A stretch of DNA of 64,000 nt from Aminobacter anthyllidis (lineage in GTDB: Bacteria; Pseudomonadota; Alphaproteobacteria; Rhizobiales; Rhizobiaceae): the NCBI RefSeq assembly GCF_018555685.1, contig NZ_JAFLWW010000003.1, positions 434,001 through 498,000 of the forward strand, in the 5' to 3' direction. Numbering within the stretch: position 1 is the stretch's first letter; the number at the start of each line of letters is the position of its first letter. Below the pieces are notes generated by a model. The model was not told where the DNA came from. It saw nothing but the letters and a program-made list of their open reading frames with translations, and ran no database searches. Below are positions 55,906 to 64,000 of this stretch, in pieces. Position numbers and translations under genes: made by a program.

Positions 55906-56535
55906 CTATTTTGCTTTCCCCACGTGCTCGGCTGCCTTGATGCCACGTTCAATCCGTGCGGTTAGCACGAAGAGAAACGTACCAAGTCCCTCTGCGAAGT
56001 CGACAGCCTGCTGAGCTTCCTCCCATGAGGTATGGGGCTTATTTTCATCGGCATGGCGAGGTCTATTTGAGCCAAGTCGGACAGAGTGCGCCCAATCCGC
56101 CATCCCCTTGGTCAGGATGTTGTCCGCCAAGGCTTTGTCAATTCGCTGATACAGCGATCCGTCCGAGTATCCCTTTGCTTTTAGCATCGAATCGACCGCG
56201 CTTCCTGCCATTACTGCGGCAGCATCAGGCGCGTGCAATGTCTCATAGGCCTGTTGCAAGAACCGACGCGCTATCGGTGGGATGTCTTCGTGTGCATGCT
56301 TCTCATCTGGAAAGATTTCGTAGGCGGCCCCCTTCCAGTCCTGTCCATACGATTGGGCTGTTACGAGAGAGCCGCACGTGCGGCAGGCAAATACTGACCA
56401 GCCCTTTCTGTTTTGACCGTCAGTTCGTTGCAAGCCGTTTTCATCGCTGTGCCACACCAGGGACAATAGTGGATCGGCGATGGAGCAATGAGGGCATCGG
56501 CGGACGTTGATTAGACTTTGTCCTGCTGTTGCCAT
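55906..56535 (-). CDS. DUF4145-domain protein with zinc ribbon
   Basis: 209 residues. Two CxxC pairs (CPHC near residue 14 and CRTC near 51) form a likely zinc ribbon, followed by the DUF4145 helical domain (IPPIARRFLQQAYETLHAPD, AAAVMAGSAVDSMLKAKGY, and LGSNRPRHADE). DUF4145 domains recur in restriction-modification and defence-associated or orphan genes; function is unknown. The start is the ATG at 56535. Less GC-rich than its neighbours. It occupies the place where an Aap-type ATPase gene might be expected. Confidence 0.8.
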   Translation of the reverse strand: MATAGQSLINVRRCPHCSIADPLLSLVWHSDENGLQRTDGQNRKGWSVFACRTCGSLVTAQSYGQDWKGAAYEIFPDEKHAHEDIPPIARRFLQQAYETLHAPDAAAVMAGSAVDSMLKAKGYSDGSLYQRIDKALADNILTKGMADWAHSVRLGSNRPRHADENKPHTSWEEAQQAVDFAEGLGTFLFVLTARIERGIKAAEHVGKAK

Positions 56536-56722
56536 TCATCAATACCTTTGAAACCATCAATCTCCAAAGCAGCAAATCAAACATGTCTCCCGGCAGCAAT
56601 ACACCGAATGCCGGTAGCAAGCGTGATGCACCGAATAATGCGTCAAGGCCAACAGGGGTAGCCTAAAGCGGCCGATGCTATGGCATCAGCTATGTCGGGT
56701 TGTTTCCTGTTGAGCGCTTCCC

Positions 56723-57817
56723 CTACCGATACGACGTGTTGAAATGTCGCTCCAGAAACCGGCTGTATGCCCCCATCAGTGCGCTGAACACGAAGTACAC
56801 GGCGGCCGCGAAGACATAACCTTCCAGCACGGCGATGCCTTGCCAGTCGGGGTCGCGGAGCGCGGTGCGGACGGTGTCGAGGAAGTCGAGCAGGCCGATG
56901 ATCGTCACCAGCGTGGTGTCCTGGAAAAAGGCAATGAACAGGCTGACGAGTGCCGGGATGACCTTCTTCAGCGCCTGCGGCAAAACGATCTTGAACATCA
57001 CCTGCCAGTAATGCAGGCCAAGCGCGCGGCCGGCCTCGTATTGGCCCGTGGGCACGTCCTGCAGGCCGCCGCGCACGATCTCGGCGATGTAGGCGGCGGC
57101 AAACAGGATGATCGCCACCTGGGCGCGCAAAAGCTTGTCGATGGTGACGCCGTCGGGCATGAACAGCGGCAGCATGACGGCGGCCATGAACAGGATGCTG
57201 ATCAGCGGCACGCCGCGCACCAGCTCGATGAAGCCGACACCGAGCACGCGGATGGCCGGCAGATGCGAGGCGCGCGCCAGCGCGAGGCCAATGCCGAGCG
57301 GCAGGGCGAAGGCGAGGCCGACGAAGGACAGCATGAAGGACAGCGGCAGGCCGCCCCATTTCGACGTCGGCACCGCCGTCAGGCCGAAGATGCCGCCGGC
57401 CATCAGCACGTAGAGCACAGGCAGGATGACGAGCGCCCAGGCAAGCAAAAGGCCCCTGCCCCAGACACGCGGCACCATCGACACGCAACAGGCGCCGAGG
57501 AACAGGCAAAGGGCAACGAGGGGGCGCCACTGCTCCTCGAACGGGTAGAAGCCGAACAGCATGTAGCGCAGCTTGTCGGCAAGGAACGGCCAGCAGGCGC
57601 CGGAGCTTTGCTTGCAGGCGTCGGCGCCGCCGTCGAACACGGCATCGAGGAACAGCCAGCCGAAGGCGAGCTTGGCAATGAGCAGGATGACAGCGCCACA
57701 GACGAGCGTGGTCAGCGCATTGCCCGGCGTGCCGAAATAGGCTGCGCGCCACTCGGAGCGCCGCGCCGGGCGGGCGACTGGATCGATGGCTGCGGGAAGG
57801 ACCTGGGTGTCGCTCAT
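56723..57817 (-). CDS. Amino-acid ABC transporter permease (AapM-like)
   Basis: 364 residues. The N-terminal third holds about four hydrophobic segments and a long loop, then a HisM-type permease core with EAA loop QYEAGRALGLHYWQVMFKIV and ends in LERHFNTSYR. AapM, BztC and YhdY share this enlarged form. It starts 1 nt after the AapQ-like stop. Imports polar amino acids with broad specificity in this family. No ATPase gene follows, although aapP normally would. Confidence 0.9.
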   Translation of the reverse strand: MSDTQVLPAAIDPVARPARRSEWRAAYFGTPGNALTTLVCGAVILLIAKLAFGWLFLDAVFDGGADACKQSSGACWPFLADKLRYMLFGFYPFEEQWRPLVALCLFLGACCVSMVPRVWGRGLLLAWALVILPVLYVLMAGGIFGLTAVPTSKWGGLPLSFMLSFVGLAFALPLGIGLALARASHLPAIRVLGVGFIELVRGVPLISILFMAAVMLPLFMPDGVTIDKLLRAQVAIILFAAAYIAEIVRGGLQDVPTGQYEAGRALGLHYWQVMFKIVLPQALKKVIPALVSLFIAFFQDTTLVTIIGLLDFLDTVRTALRDPDWQGIAVLEGYVFAAAVYFVFSALMGAYSRFLERHFNTSYR

Positions 57818-57818
57818 C

Positions 57819-58967
57819 TCAGCGCGCCTTCAGCGCGACACGCGCATTGTACCAGTTCATGAACAGCGAGATCGCCACCGACAGGCCGAGATAGATGCCC
57901 ATGAAGATGGCGATGGTCTCCATCGCCTGGCCGGTCTGGTTCATGATGGTGTTGGAGACCATGACCAGGTCGGGATAGCCGATGGCGATGGCCAGCGAGC
58001 TGTTCTTGAACACGGTGAGATAGGTGTTGGTCAAAGGCGGGATGATGACCCTGAGCGCCTGCGGCAGCACGACGAGCCGGAGCGTGCGCGAGCGCGGCAG
58101 GCCGAGCGCCTGGGCGGCTTCCCACTGGCCCCGGCTTACCGCCTGGATGCCGGCGCGGACGATCTCGGCGACGCTGGCCGACAAATTGAGCATCAGGCCG
58201 ACAAGCAGCGCCACGAACTCCGGACGGATCTGCAGCCCGCCGGTGAGGCGGAAACGCCCGGCCTCCGGCGCGCTCCAGCTCAGCGAGATCGCGCCGCTTG
58301 CCCAGACGGCGAGCACGGGCAGCACCAGCAGGACGAGCGCAAAAATCCAGCCGGCATTGGCCTTGCCGCTTTGGATGCGCCGGCGCTGGCTGACACCACG
58401 CACGACGAGTGCCGAGGCGATGCCGAACGCGAGGGCTGCGAAGGTCAGCCCGAAACCGCTCTGCCATTCGAGCGCTGGCATGGCCAAGCCGCTGTTGGAG
58501 AGGAAGAAGCCGGGAAACAGCTGGATAGCCTGGCGAACGGGGGGAAACACCAGGATGATCAGGAAGTACCACAGGAACAGATAGAGCAGCAGCGGCACGT
58601 TGCGCAGCAGCTCGACATAAGCAAGCATCAGCCGGCTGAGCAGCGGGTTTGTCGACATGCGGCCGATGCCAACCAGCACGCCAATGATGGTGCCGAACAG
58701 GGCCGCGAGGAACGACACCTTGATGGTGTTGATCAGCCCGACGAGGATGGCGCGGGCAACCGTGTCGGTCGGCCCGTAGGCGATCGAGCTTTCGCTGATG
58801 GCGATGCCGGCCTGCCGCGACAGGAAGTCGAAGCCGGTGGCGATGTCCTGCTTGGCAAGGTTCGCGCTCGCGGTCGCGTACATCGCCCAGGCGGCGAGCA
58901 GCACCAGCGAAATGGCGACGAATTGGTAGAAGACCGCGCGAAATCGCGCGTCGTTCAAAAACAGCAT
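57819..58967 (-). CDS. Amino-acid ABC transporter permease (AapQ-like)
   Basis: 382 residues. N-terminal segment plus a wide loop, then the permease core with LLYLFLWYFLIILVFPPVRQ, and the EAA loop QWEAAQALGLPRSRTLRLVV. AapQ/BztB/YhdX type. Its start lies just downstream of a terminator-like hairpin after the binding-protein gene, which probably lowers permease expression relative to the binding protein. Confidence 0.9.
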   Translation of the reverse strand: MLFLNDARFRAVFYQFVAISLVLLAAWAMYATASANLAKQDIATGFDFLSRQAGIAISESSIAYGPTDTVARAILVGLINTIKVSFLAALFGTIIGVLVGIGRMSTNPLLSRLMLAYVELLRNVPLLLYLFLWYFLIILVFPPVRQAIQLFPGFFLSNSGLAMPALEWQSGFGLTFAALAFGIASALVVRGVSQRRRIQSGKANAGWIFALVLLVLPVLAVWASGAISLSWSAPEAGRFRLTGGLQIRPEFVALLVGLMLNLSASVAEIVRAGIQAVSRGQWEAAQALGLPRSRTLRLVVLPQALRVIIPPLTNTYLTVFKNSSLAIAIGYPDLVMVSNTIMNQTGQAMETIAIFMGIYLGLSVAISLFMNWYNARVALKAR

Positions 58968-59004
58968 GGGCGCGCCGCCGTCAGATAGCCGGGATCAGGG
59001 GACA

Positions 59005-59040
59005 AGAAAAAGGTCCGCGCCAGGTTTCGGCGCGGACCTT
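59005..59040 (-). terminator. Attenuating hairpin between binding-protein and permease genes
   Basis: A perfect 12-bp stem (59010-59021 with 59029-59040), loop of 7 nt, followed on the minus strand by TTTTTCTTG. It is placed right after the abundant binding-protein gene, where partial termination is common. Confidence 0.8.
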
Positions 59041-59048
59041 GGTTCTTC

Positions 59049-60071
59049 TTAGCGGACCGGCGGCGCGTAGAGCAGGCCCCCGGCATTCCACTGCGTGTTG
59101 GGTCCGCGCGTCATGCCGAGTTTGGTCTTTTCGCCGAGATTGCGGTCGAACACCTCGGCGTAGTTGCCGACTCCCTTGACGATGTTGTAGCCCCACTTGT
59201 TGTCGAGGCCGAGCATCTTGCCGAGCTCGTCGGCGCCGCCCAGCATGCGCTGGATCTCGGGATCCTCGCTCTTCGCCATCTCGTCGACATTGGCCTGGAT
59301 GATGCCCTTCTCCTCGGCCGCCATCAGCATGTAGACCGACCACGAAACGATATCGCGCCAGTTGGAATCGTTCTGGCGCACGGCGGGCGCCAGCGGCTCC
59401 TTGGAGATGGTCTCGGGCAGCAGCACGTAGTCGTCGGGATTGTTGGCGACAGCGCGGATCGAGGCGAGGTCCGAACGGTCGGACGAGATCGCCTCGCAGC
59501 GGCCGGAATAGAAGGCAGCGCGGTTCTCGTCGGGGCTCTCGAAGACCACCAGCTCGAATTTGCCGCCGACGGTGCGGAAGAAGTCGGTCAGGTTCTGCGA
59601 GGTGGTGGTGCCAGGCAGCGTGCAGATCGCAGCATCCGTCAGCTCCTTGGCGGAGGCGACGCCGAGCGACTTGGGTACCAGGAGGCCCTGGCCGTCATAA
59701 AACACGGTCGGGCCGAAATCGATGCCAAGCGAGGCTTCGCGCGAGAAGGTCGCGGTCGTCTGGCGCGACAAAACGTCGATCTCGCCCGACTGCAGCGCCT
59801 GGAAGCGGGTGTTGATGTTGGTCAGCACGAAGTCGACCTTGTCGGGATCGCCGAACACGGCAGCCGCGATCGAGCGGCAGATGTCGGCGTCAAAGCCCTG
59901 CATGCGGCCCTTGTCGTCGGCCGCGGCGAAGCCGGGCGTGCTGAGCGAGACGCCGCAGATCAGCTTGCCGCGCGCCTTGACGGTTTCGAGCGTGGTGGCG
60001 GACTGCGCGGCGGTCGCACCGACCATGAGTGCTGCCGTTGCGGCGCAGAGCGCCAGGAATTTACGTTTCAT
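59049..60071 (-). CDS. Amino-acid ABC transporter binding protein (AapJ-like)
   Basis: 340 residues from the ATG at 60071 with GGGAGGGAAGC upstream. A signal peptide (about 1-23) precedes the family 3 solute-binding fold: TVKARGKLICGVS, GFDADICRSIAAAVFGD, FQALQSGEIDVLSRQTTATF and NKWGYNIVKGVGNYAEVFDR, the last typical of AapJ/BztA. It captures amino acids in the periplasm. Two GntR-like boxes lie upstream. Confidence 0.93.
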   Translation of the reverse strand: MKRKFLALCAATAALMVGATAAQSATTLETVKARGKLICGVSLSTPGFAAADDKGRMQGFDADICRSIAAAVFGDPDKVDFVLTNINTRFQALQSGEIDVLSRQTTATFSREASLGIDFGPTVFYDGQGLLVPKSLGVASAKELTDAAICTLPGTTTSQNLTDFFRTVGGKFELVVFESPDENRAAFYSGRCEAISSDRSDLASIRAVANNPDDYVLLPETISKEPLAPAVRQNDSNWRDIVSWSVYMLMAAEEKGIIQANVDEMAKSEDPEIQRMLGGADELGKMLGLDNKWGYNIVKGVGNYAEVFDRNLGEKTKLGMTRGPNTQWNAGGLLYAPPVR

Positions 60072-60164
60072 GCTTCCCTCCCTTGATGTGACCGCGGGCC
60101 GCCATGCCATGTCTCCCCCGGCATGAGCGCCGCCCCGGTCAGTCGCGGGGCTATGTATGCATAG

Positions 60165-60176
60165 ATTGTGTACGAT
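60165..60176. promoter_or_regulatory. GntR-like operator, proximal box
   Basis: ATTGTGTACGAT differs by one base from the box at 7707-7718. It lies 94 nt upstream of the binding-protein start, followed by a TATGCATA dyad (60155-60162). Centre-to-centre distance to the distal box is 34 nt, about three helical turns. Confidence 0.5.
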
Positions 60177-60198
60177 TTGGAAGATAAATGTTGGTCAA

Positions 60199-60210
60199 TA
60201 TGTATACAAT
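60199..60210. promoter_or_regulatory. GntR-like operator, distal box
   Basis: TATGTATACAAT contains the perfect dyad TGTATACA (60201-60208) and reads ATTGTATACATA on the minus strand. It lies next to TTGACC, a plausible -35 of the transporter promoter. Confidence 0.5.
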
Positions 60211-60266
60211 TATTCAACGGTGTGAATAAAGCTCGCGAGGCCGTTGCGGCGCCGGAAGCGCACCCC

Positions 60267-62567
60267 TTACGGCGTGTTTCCAGTGATGATGGTGTCGCCT
60301 GCCGTTGTCAGAACGCCGCTGTTGCCTCGCCCGACGAGGCGATTGTCGCGTACGGCCACGCCGGAGGACCAGACATAAACGCCATGCGGACCAGCTGAAG
60401 TCACGGTGTTGTTTTCCACCACCCCATTGTGGCTGTTGAAGCCTATGGATACGCCATGCGAATTGTTCGGGTTCGTGGTCGTCAGGGTGTTGCCGCTGAC
60501 AGTGTTGGAGGCTGACCCCACCAAGGCGACGGCCGTTGCGTTCTCGCCGTTGGTCGTCACTGTGTTTCCGGAAATGGTGCTGTTGGCGCTATAGCGCAGA
60601 AGGATGCCGGCAGCGCCGCGCGCGCGCGTCGTCACAGAATTGCCGCTCACCGTCAGGTTGTCGCTTCCTTCGGTCATGATGCCGAAGGCCGCCGTGTAGA
60701 GCGACAGGGAGGTGTCGTTCGTTGTGTTGGTGGCCACGGTGTTGCCGGAAATGGTGGCGCCGTCGCTGTCGATAAGGCGTATCCCGCGGCTCATGTAGTT
60801 GTTGGTGGTCACCTTGTTGCCGGAAATTGCGATGCCGGCGCTGCCGGTGACGTGGATGCCGTTGGCCAGCTCGCCATTGGTGGTGATGACGTTGTTGGCG
60901 ATGGTCAGGCCGCCGCTGTTGTTGATCGACAGGCCATGGGCCGGGCGTGCCGATGTATGGGTATCGTTGTAGCCGCTGCCATTGCCATTGGTGGTGATGG
61001 TGTTGCCCTCGATACGGCCCGCGACATTGTCGGCGACGATACCGATGCCGCTGGCGCCGTTCTGGACGATGGTGGCGCCGCTGATGCTGACCCCGGTGCT
61101 GTCCTTGATGGCGACGACGCTGCCCTTGGCCGCGGTGATGTTGCCGCCTTGGAGAGTGAAGTTTGTGGTGTTGTCCACCTTCACCCCGTTGGCGGCCGAA
61201 ATGACTGACACGTCGCGCAGGCTGGCGCCGCTGGCACCTGAGACGGCCCAGGAATTGGCGCTCGACGAGGTGTTTTCCACTGAAATCCCGCGCATGCTGC
61301 TGTCCGCGGCCATCCTGACCAGGGTGTCGCTGGCCGCACCGGAAATGCGGCCCGCGCTGCCCGCTGCAGCATAGTCGACGGCAACGCCGCTGGTCGCGCC
61401 CTTGAGCTTGAGAACGGTGCCGCCGCCGACAAGCAATTGCTTGTCGTTGAGGGAGATTGCGCCCGTCGCCACAAGGTTGCCATTCAACAGCACGATGCCT
61501 TGGGCACCGACGCTGTCGAGCGCGGCCTGGAGGGCCGCCTGGTCCTGGGTCGTGCCGTCGATCCGCACGACCGAGGTGATGGTCTTGCCGTTCCACGCGT
61601 TGACCGCATCTTCGGATGAGGTGAGCGTATCGTACGTCGACCTGGTTCCGTTGCGGGTGTTCGAGACGATATCGACGTCGCGCACCACCGTGTCGGCCAT
61701 GCGCCGTTCCATGTAGGACAGCGGCTCGCGCCCGGCGGATGAGGCTGCCTGCAGGGGAATGCGCAGCCGCGCCTGGGTGATCCATTGGTCGCCGCGGACG
61801 TCGTCGTGCTGGAAGGTCAGTCCCGCAGTCACCTTGACGCCGGGCAGGTCGGCGAAGTCGTCGGCGCTGAATTCGAGCCGCGCGCGTGGACCGGCGATAG
61901 CCTCCACGCCGGAGCCGCCGAAATAGTAGCCGCCGACGAAGGCGCGCATGTCGAATCCCGAATCCGGTTCGAACACCGGCAGCCGGATGCCAAGCTCGGC
62001 GTCGGCGCCCGCCAGCGCCTTTTCGACCCTGTAGCTGGTCGTCGTCGTCTGCACCGCCTGGTGATGGATCGCCAGCGACGTGCCGGTAAGGATCGCCTGG
62101 CTGCTCCAGGGACCAACTGTCGCGGTCGCGCCGAGGTCCATTCGCCGCTCGGTCTCGCCTATCGGCAGGTAGGCGTTGGCGCGCAGGTCGAAGACCTCGC
62201 TCAGCGCTTCAGCGCCGAGCGTCAACTGATGGAACGTGTTGCCATAGGGCGAACGGCGGACGTCGTAATAGCCGTAGGCTCCCAGGTTCCAGCCGGAGGG
62301 CAGCATGTGCCTGATCCCGAGGCCGAAATTGCCTTCGACGGAGTCGTTGTTGTCGAACTTGCCGCGCAGATCGGTGAAGACAAGCGTGTCGCCGTTCTGG
62401 AACAGCGGCACGAACAGGTTCAGCTCGCCGAGCGAACGGCCCTTGCCGAGCTGCCCGCCGGTTTCGACCCATGGCCCCCATCGCTTGGCCAGGGCATCTT
62501 CCGCATGGGCCGATGAAACGGAACAGATCGCCAATAGGGACGCGGAAAGAGCCCATCTCGAATGCAT
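60267..62567 (-). CDS. Probable inverse autotransporter with beta-helix passenger
   Basis: 766 residues with a signal peptide (about 1-22, ending SSAHA). Residues about 25-285 resemble the N-terminal barrel of intimin/invasin-type (type Ve) inverse autotransporters: ELNLFVPLFQNGDTLVFTDL, NFGLGIRHMLPSGWNLGAY and LGAEALSEVFDLRANAYLP, then a linker with MADTVVRDVDIV. The rest is right-handed beta-helix sequence with many PbH1-like repeats (ISGNTVTTN, VSGNTLTTT). The barrel would sit in the outer membrane with the helix exposed. A plain periplasmic or secreted beta-helix protein with an OMP-like N-terminus is the alternative. Confidence 0.8.
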   Translation of the reverse strand: MHSRWALSASLLAICSVSSAHAEDALAKRWGPWVETGGQLGKGRSLGELNLFVPLFQNGDTLVFTDLRGKFDNNDSVEGNFGLGIRHMLPSGWNLGAYGYYDVRRSPYGNTFHQLTLGAEALSEVFDLRANAYLPIGETERRMDLGATATVGPWSSQAILTGTSLAIHHQAVQTTTTSYRVEKALAGADAELGIRLPVFEPDSGFDMRAFVGGYYFGGSGVEAIAGPRARLEFSADDFADLPGVKVTAGLTFQHDDVRGDQWITQARLRIPLQAASSAGREPLSYMERRMADTVVRDVDIVSNTRNGTRSTYDTLTSSEDAVNAWNGKTITSVVRIDGTTQDQAALQAALDSVGAQGIVLLNGNLVATGAISLNDKQLLVGGGTVLKLKGATSGVAVDYAAAGSAGRISGAASDTLVRMAADSSMRGISVENTSSSANSWAVSGASGASLRDVSVISAANGVKVDNTTNFTLQGGNITAAKGSVVAIKDSTGVSISGATIVQNGASGIGIVADNVAGRIEGNTITTNGNGSGYNDTHTSARPAHGLSINNSGGLTIANNVITTNGELANGIHVTGSAGIAISGNKVTTNNYMSRGIRLIDSDGATISGNTVATNTTNDTSLSLYTAAFGIMTEGSDNLTVSGNSVTTRARGAAGILLRYSANSTISGNTVTTNGENATAVALVGSASNTVSGNTLTTTNPNNSHGVSIGFNSHNGVVENNTVTSAGPHGVYVWSSGVAVRDNRLVGRGNSGVLTTAGDTIITGNTP

Positions 62568-62721
62568 GAATACATGTCCAGCAGATACAAGGGACTGCTG
62601 GTTGCCACGAGCCGCAGAGCGCGGCTAGCCGGCTAGAACGATGATACCAAAGTTGGTTCTGGAGCATTGCCAGCCAGCTGAGTTGGCAAAGTCACAGAAC
62701 AGGCAATGCCAAAGCCTGCCC

Positions 62722-63894
62722 TTATAGCTTCGTCCACGCCGCGTTCTTTTTCGACGAGCGCACGCAAGCTTCGACGAAGGCAACGCCCTCGACGCCGTCC
62801 TGAACGGTCGGGTAGATCACGTCCTTGCCCGGCTTGCCGCCCTTCTTGCGTGCAGCTCGGATGGCGCGGGCGGCTTCCTGGTAGATGTTGGCGAAACCTT
62901 CGAGATAGCCTTCGGGGTGGCCGGACGGCACGCGGGTGACGCGCGCCGCGGCCGGACCGGCGCCGACGCCACCACGGGTGATCAGCTGTTTGGGCTGGCC
63001 GAAGGGCGTGTACCAGAGGTAGTTCGGGTCGGCCTGCACCCATTCGATGCCGCCCTTGGAACCATAGACGCGCAGCTTGAGGCCGTTCTCGTGGCCCGGC
63101 GCCACCTGGCTCGCCCAGATCATGCCCTTGGCCCCGCCCTTGAAGCGCAGCATGACGTTGACGTTGTCGTCGAGCAGCCGGCCCGGCACGAAGGCGTCGA
63201 GATCGGCCGACAGGCTGTCGAGCTCGAGTCCGGTAACGAAGCGGGCGAGATTGTAGGCGTGCGTGCCGATGTCGCCGGTGGCGCCGCCGACGCCAGACTG
63301 CTTGGGGTCGGCGCGCCACGACGCCTGCTTCTGGCCGGTGGCGGCGAGATCCTCGGTCAGCCAGTCCTGCGGGTATTCGGCCTGGACGACCCTGATGTCG
63401 CCGAGCTGGCCCTTGGCGACCATCTCGCGCGCCTGCCGGATCATCGGATAGCCGGTGTAGTTGTGGGTCAGCACGAAGACCTTGCCGGTTTTCTCGACGA
63501 GCGCGGCGAGCTTCTTCGCCTCGGCAAGCGTTGCCGTCAGCGGTTTGTCGCAGATGACGTGGATGCCGGCCTCGAGGAAGGCCTTGGCGGCGGGGAAGTG
63601 GACGTTGTTGGGCGTAACGATCGCCACCGCCTCGATGCCGTCGGGGCGTTTAGCCTCGGCCTTGGCCATCTCGGCATAGGAGGTATAGCTGCGCTCGGGA
63701 TCGAGGCCGATCTCGGCGGCGGAGGCTTTCGCCCGCTCCGGGTTGGACGACAGCGCGCCGGCGACCAGCTGGAAGTCGCCGTCCATGCGGGCGGCAATGC
63801 GATGCACGCCGCCGATGAAGGCGCCCTGCCCGCCGCCGACCATGCCGTAGCGGATCGGACCGCTGCCATTTCCGGATTTCGATGCGCCGACCAT
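62722..63894 (-). CDS. Gfo/Idh/MocA-family oxidoreductase
   Basis: 390 residues from the ATG at 63894 with GGGAGGA upstream. Rossmann motif GMVGGGQGAFIGGVH binds NAD(P), followed by EAGIHVICDKPLTATLAEAK (the conserved EKP-like DKP) and the C-terminal domain with GGATGDIGTHAYNLARF, which holds the likely catalytic Asp/His (GDIGTH). Such enzymes oxidise sugars or cyclitols. A further minus-strand gene ends just upstream, so it may be a sugar-catabolic operon. Confidence 0.92.
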   Translation of the reverse strand: MVGASKSGNGSGPIRYGMVGGGQGAFIGGVHRIAARMDGDFQLVAGALSSNPERAKASAAEIGLDPERSYTSYAEMAKAEAKRPDGIEAVAIVTPNNVHFPAAKAFLEAGIHVICDKPLTATLAEAKKLAALVEKTGKVFVLTHNYTGYPMIRQAREMVAKGQLGDIRVVQAEYPQDWLTEDLAATGQKQASWRADPKQSGVGGATGDIGTHAYNLARFVTGLELDSLSADLDAFVPGRLLDDNVNVMLRFKGGAKGMIWASQVAPGHENGLKLRVYGSKGGIEWVQADPNYLWYTPFGQPKQLITRGGVGAGPAAARVTRVPSGHPEGYLEGFANIYQEAARAIRAARKKGGKPGKDVIYPTVQDGVEGVAFVEACVRSSKKNAAWTKL

Positions 63895-63926
63895 GCTTGT
63901 GTCCTCCCTTGATAATGTTCGTGCTG

Positions 63927-63973
63927 CCCCTCATCCCCTGCCGGGACTTTCTTCCCGTAAACGGGGAGAAGTG
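63927..63973. repeat. Copy of the CTCATCCCCTGCCGG stem-loop repeat
   Basis: CCCTCATCCCCTGCCGGGA is followed by a hairpin (TTCTTCCCGT, 63949-63958, with ACGGGGAGAA, 63961-63970; one mismatch). It matches the inverted copy at 48766-48797, so the family is dispersed. Confidence 0.7.
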
Positions 63974-63974
63974 G

Positions 63975-64000
63975 CTACTCGATCCCCATCATCTTCCGCA
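63975..64000 (-). CDS. C-terminal end of an upstream gene (partial)
   Basis: A minus-strand frame enters from the right edge and ends at TAG (63975-63977), coding for the final residues RKMMGIE. A gene end here fits an operon with the oxidoreductase, separated by the repeat. Too short to identify. Confidence 0.35.

Overview
The window is GC-rich, about 60-65% by eye, and almost wholly coding. Several things point to an alphaproteobacterium of the Rhizobiales (Mesorhizobium/Aminobacter/Phyllobacteriaceae type): many ABC uptake systems, Aap-type amino-acid transport genes, a RutR-regulated reductive pyrimidine pathway, TamA/TamB, a DUF2778 protein, and the short palindromic intergenic repeats typical of rhizobial genomes. 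It looks like ordinary chromosome. I see no phage, IS element, CRISPR array, rRNA or tRNA. Genus-level placement is inference.

Layout. 1-6.5 kb: partial tam methyltransferase, ettA, a DUF2778 cell-wall-type protein, a cation-efflux transporter and a two-gene ABC-2 exporter. 6.7-10.6 kb: an alpha/beta hydrolase, then a translationally coupled class III CoA-transferase and ThDP enzyme behind a GntR-like box. 10.7-13.5 kb: a three-gene operon (GT2, LAB_N membrane protein, GT39) for polyprenyl-phosphate-sugar-dependent envelope modification. 13.7-28.9 kb: a reductive pyrimidine catabolic locus. It contains an NMT1/THI5-type ABC importer, dihydropyrimidinase, N-carbamoyl-beta-alanine amidohydrolase, a cupin, an omega-amino-acid:pyruvate aminotransferase, RutR, PreA/PreT and an NTF2-like protein. 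RutR-like boxes lie in the aminotransferase/rutR intergenic region and upstream of preT. An Rrf2-AhpD-DoxX redox operon and an unusual RHH/transmembrane/EF-hand protein sit inside the locus.

28.9-29.9 kb is a roughly 1-kb gene-free stretch of hairpins and inverted repeats. 29.9-36.5 kb: a small unknown gene and a peptide-type ABC importer with a fused double ATPase. 36.8-42.9 kb: tamB and tamA. 43.2-50.9 kb: alpha-2-macroglobulin and PBP1C. 50.9-55.4 kb: a small unknown gene and the sulfate importer sbp-cysTWA. 55.4-56.5 kb: a small islet with two genes less GC-rich than their neighbours. 56.7-60.1 kb: an AapJ-AapQ-AapM-like amino-acid importer with no ATPase gene beside it and two GntR-like boxes upstream. 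60.3-62.6 kb: a probable inverse autotransporter with a beta-helix passenger. 62.7-64 kb: a Gfo/Idh/MocA oxidoreductase and the end of another gene.

The most unusual items are: the in-frame fusion of a ribbon-helix-helix DNA-binding domain, a membrane segment and four EF-hand loops (23207-24016), which could be a membrane-tethered calcium-responsive regulator; the GntR-like box shared by the CoA-transferase/ThDP operon and the amino-acid importer 52 kb away; and the inverse autotransporter. All functions are read from motifs by eye, with no database search.
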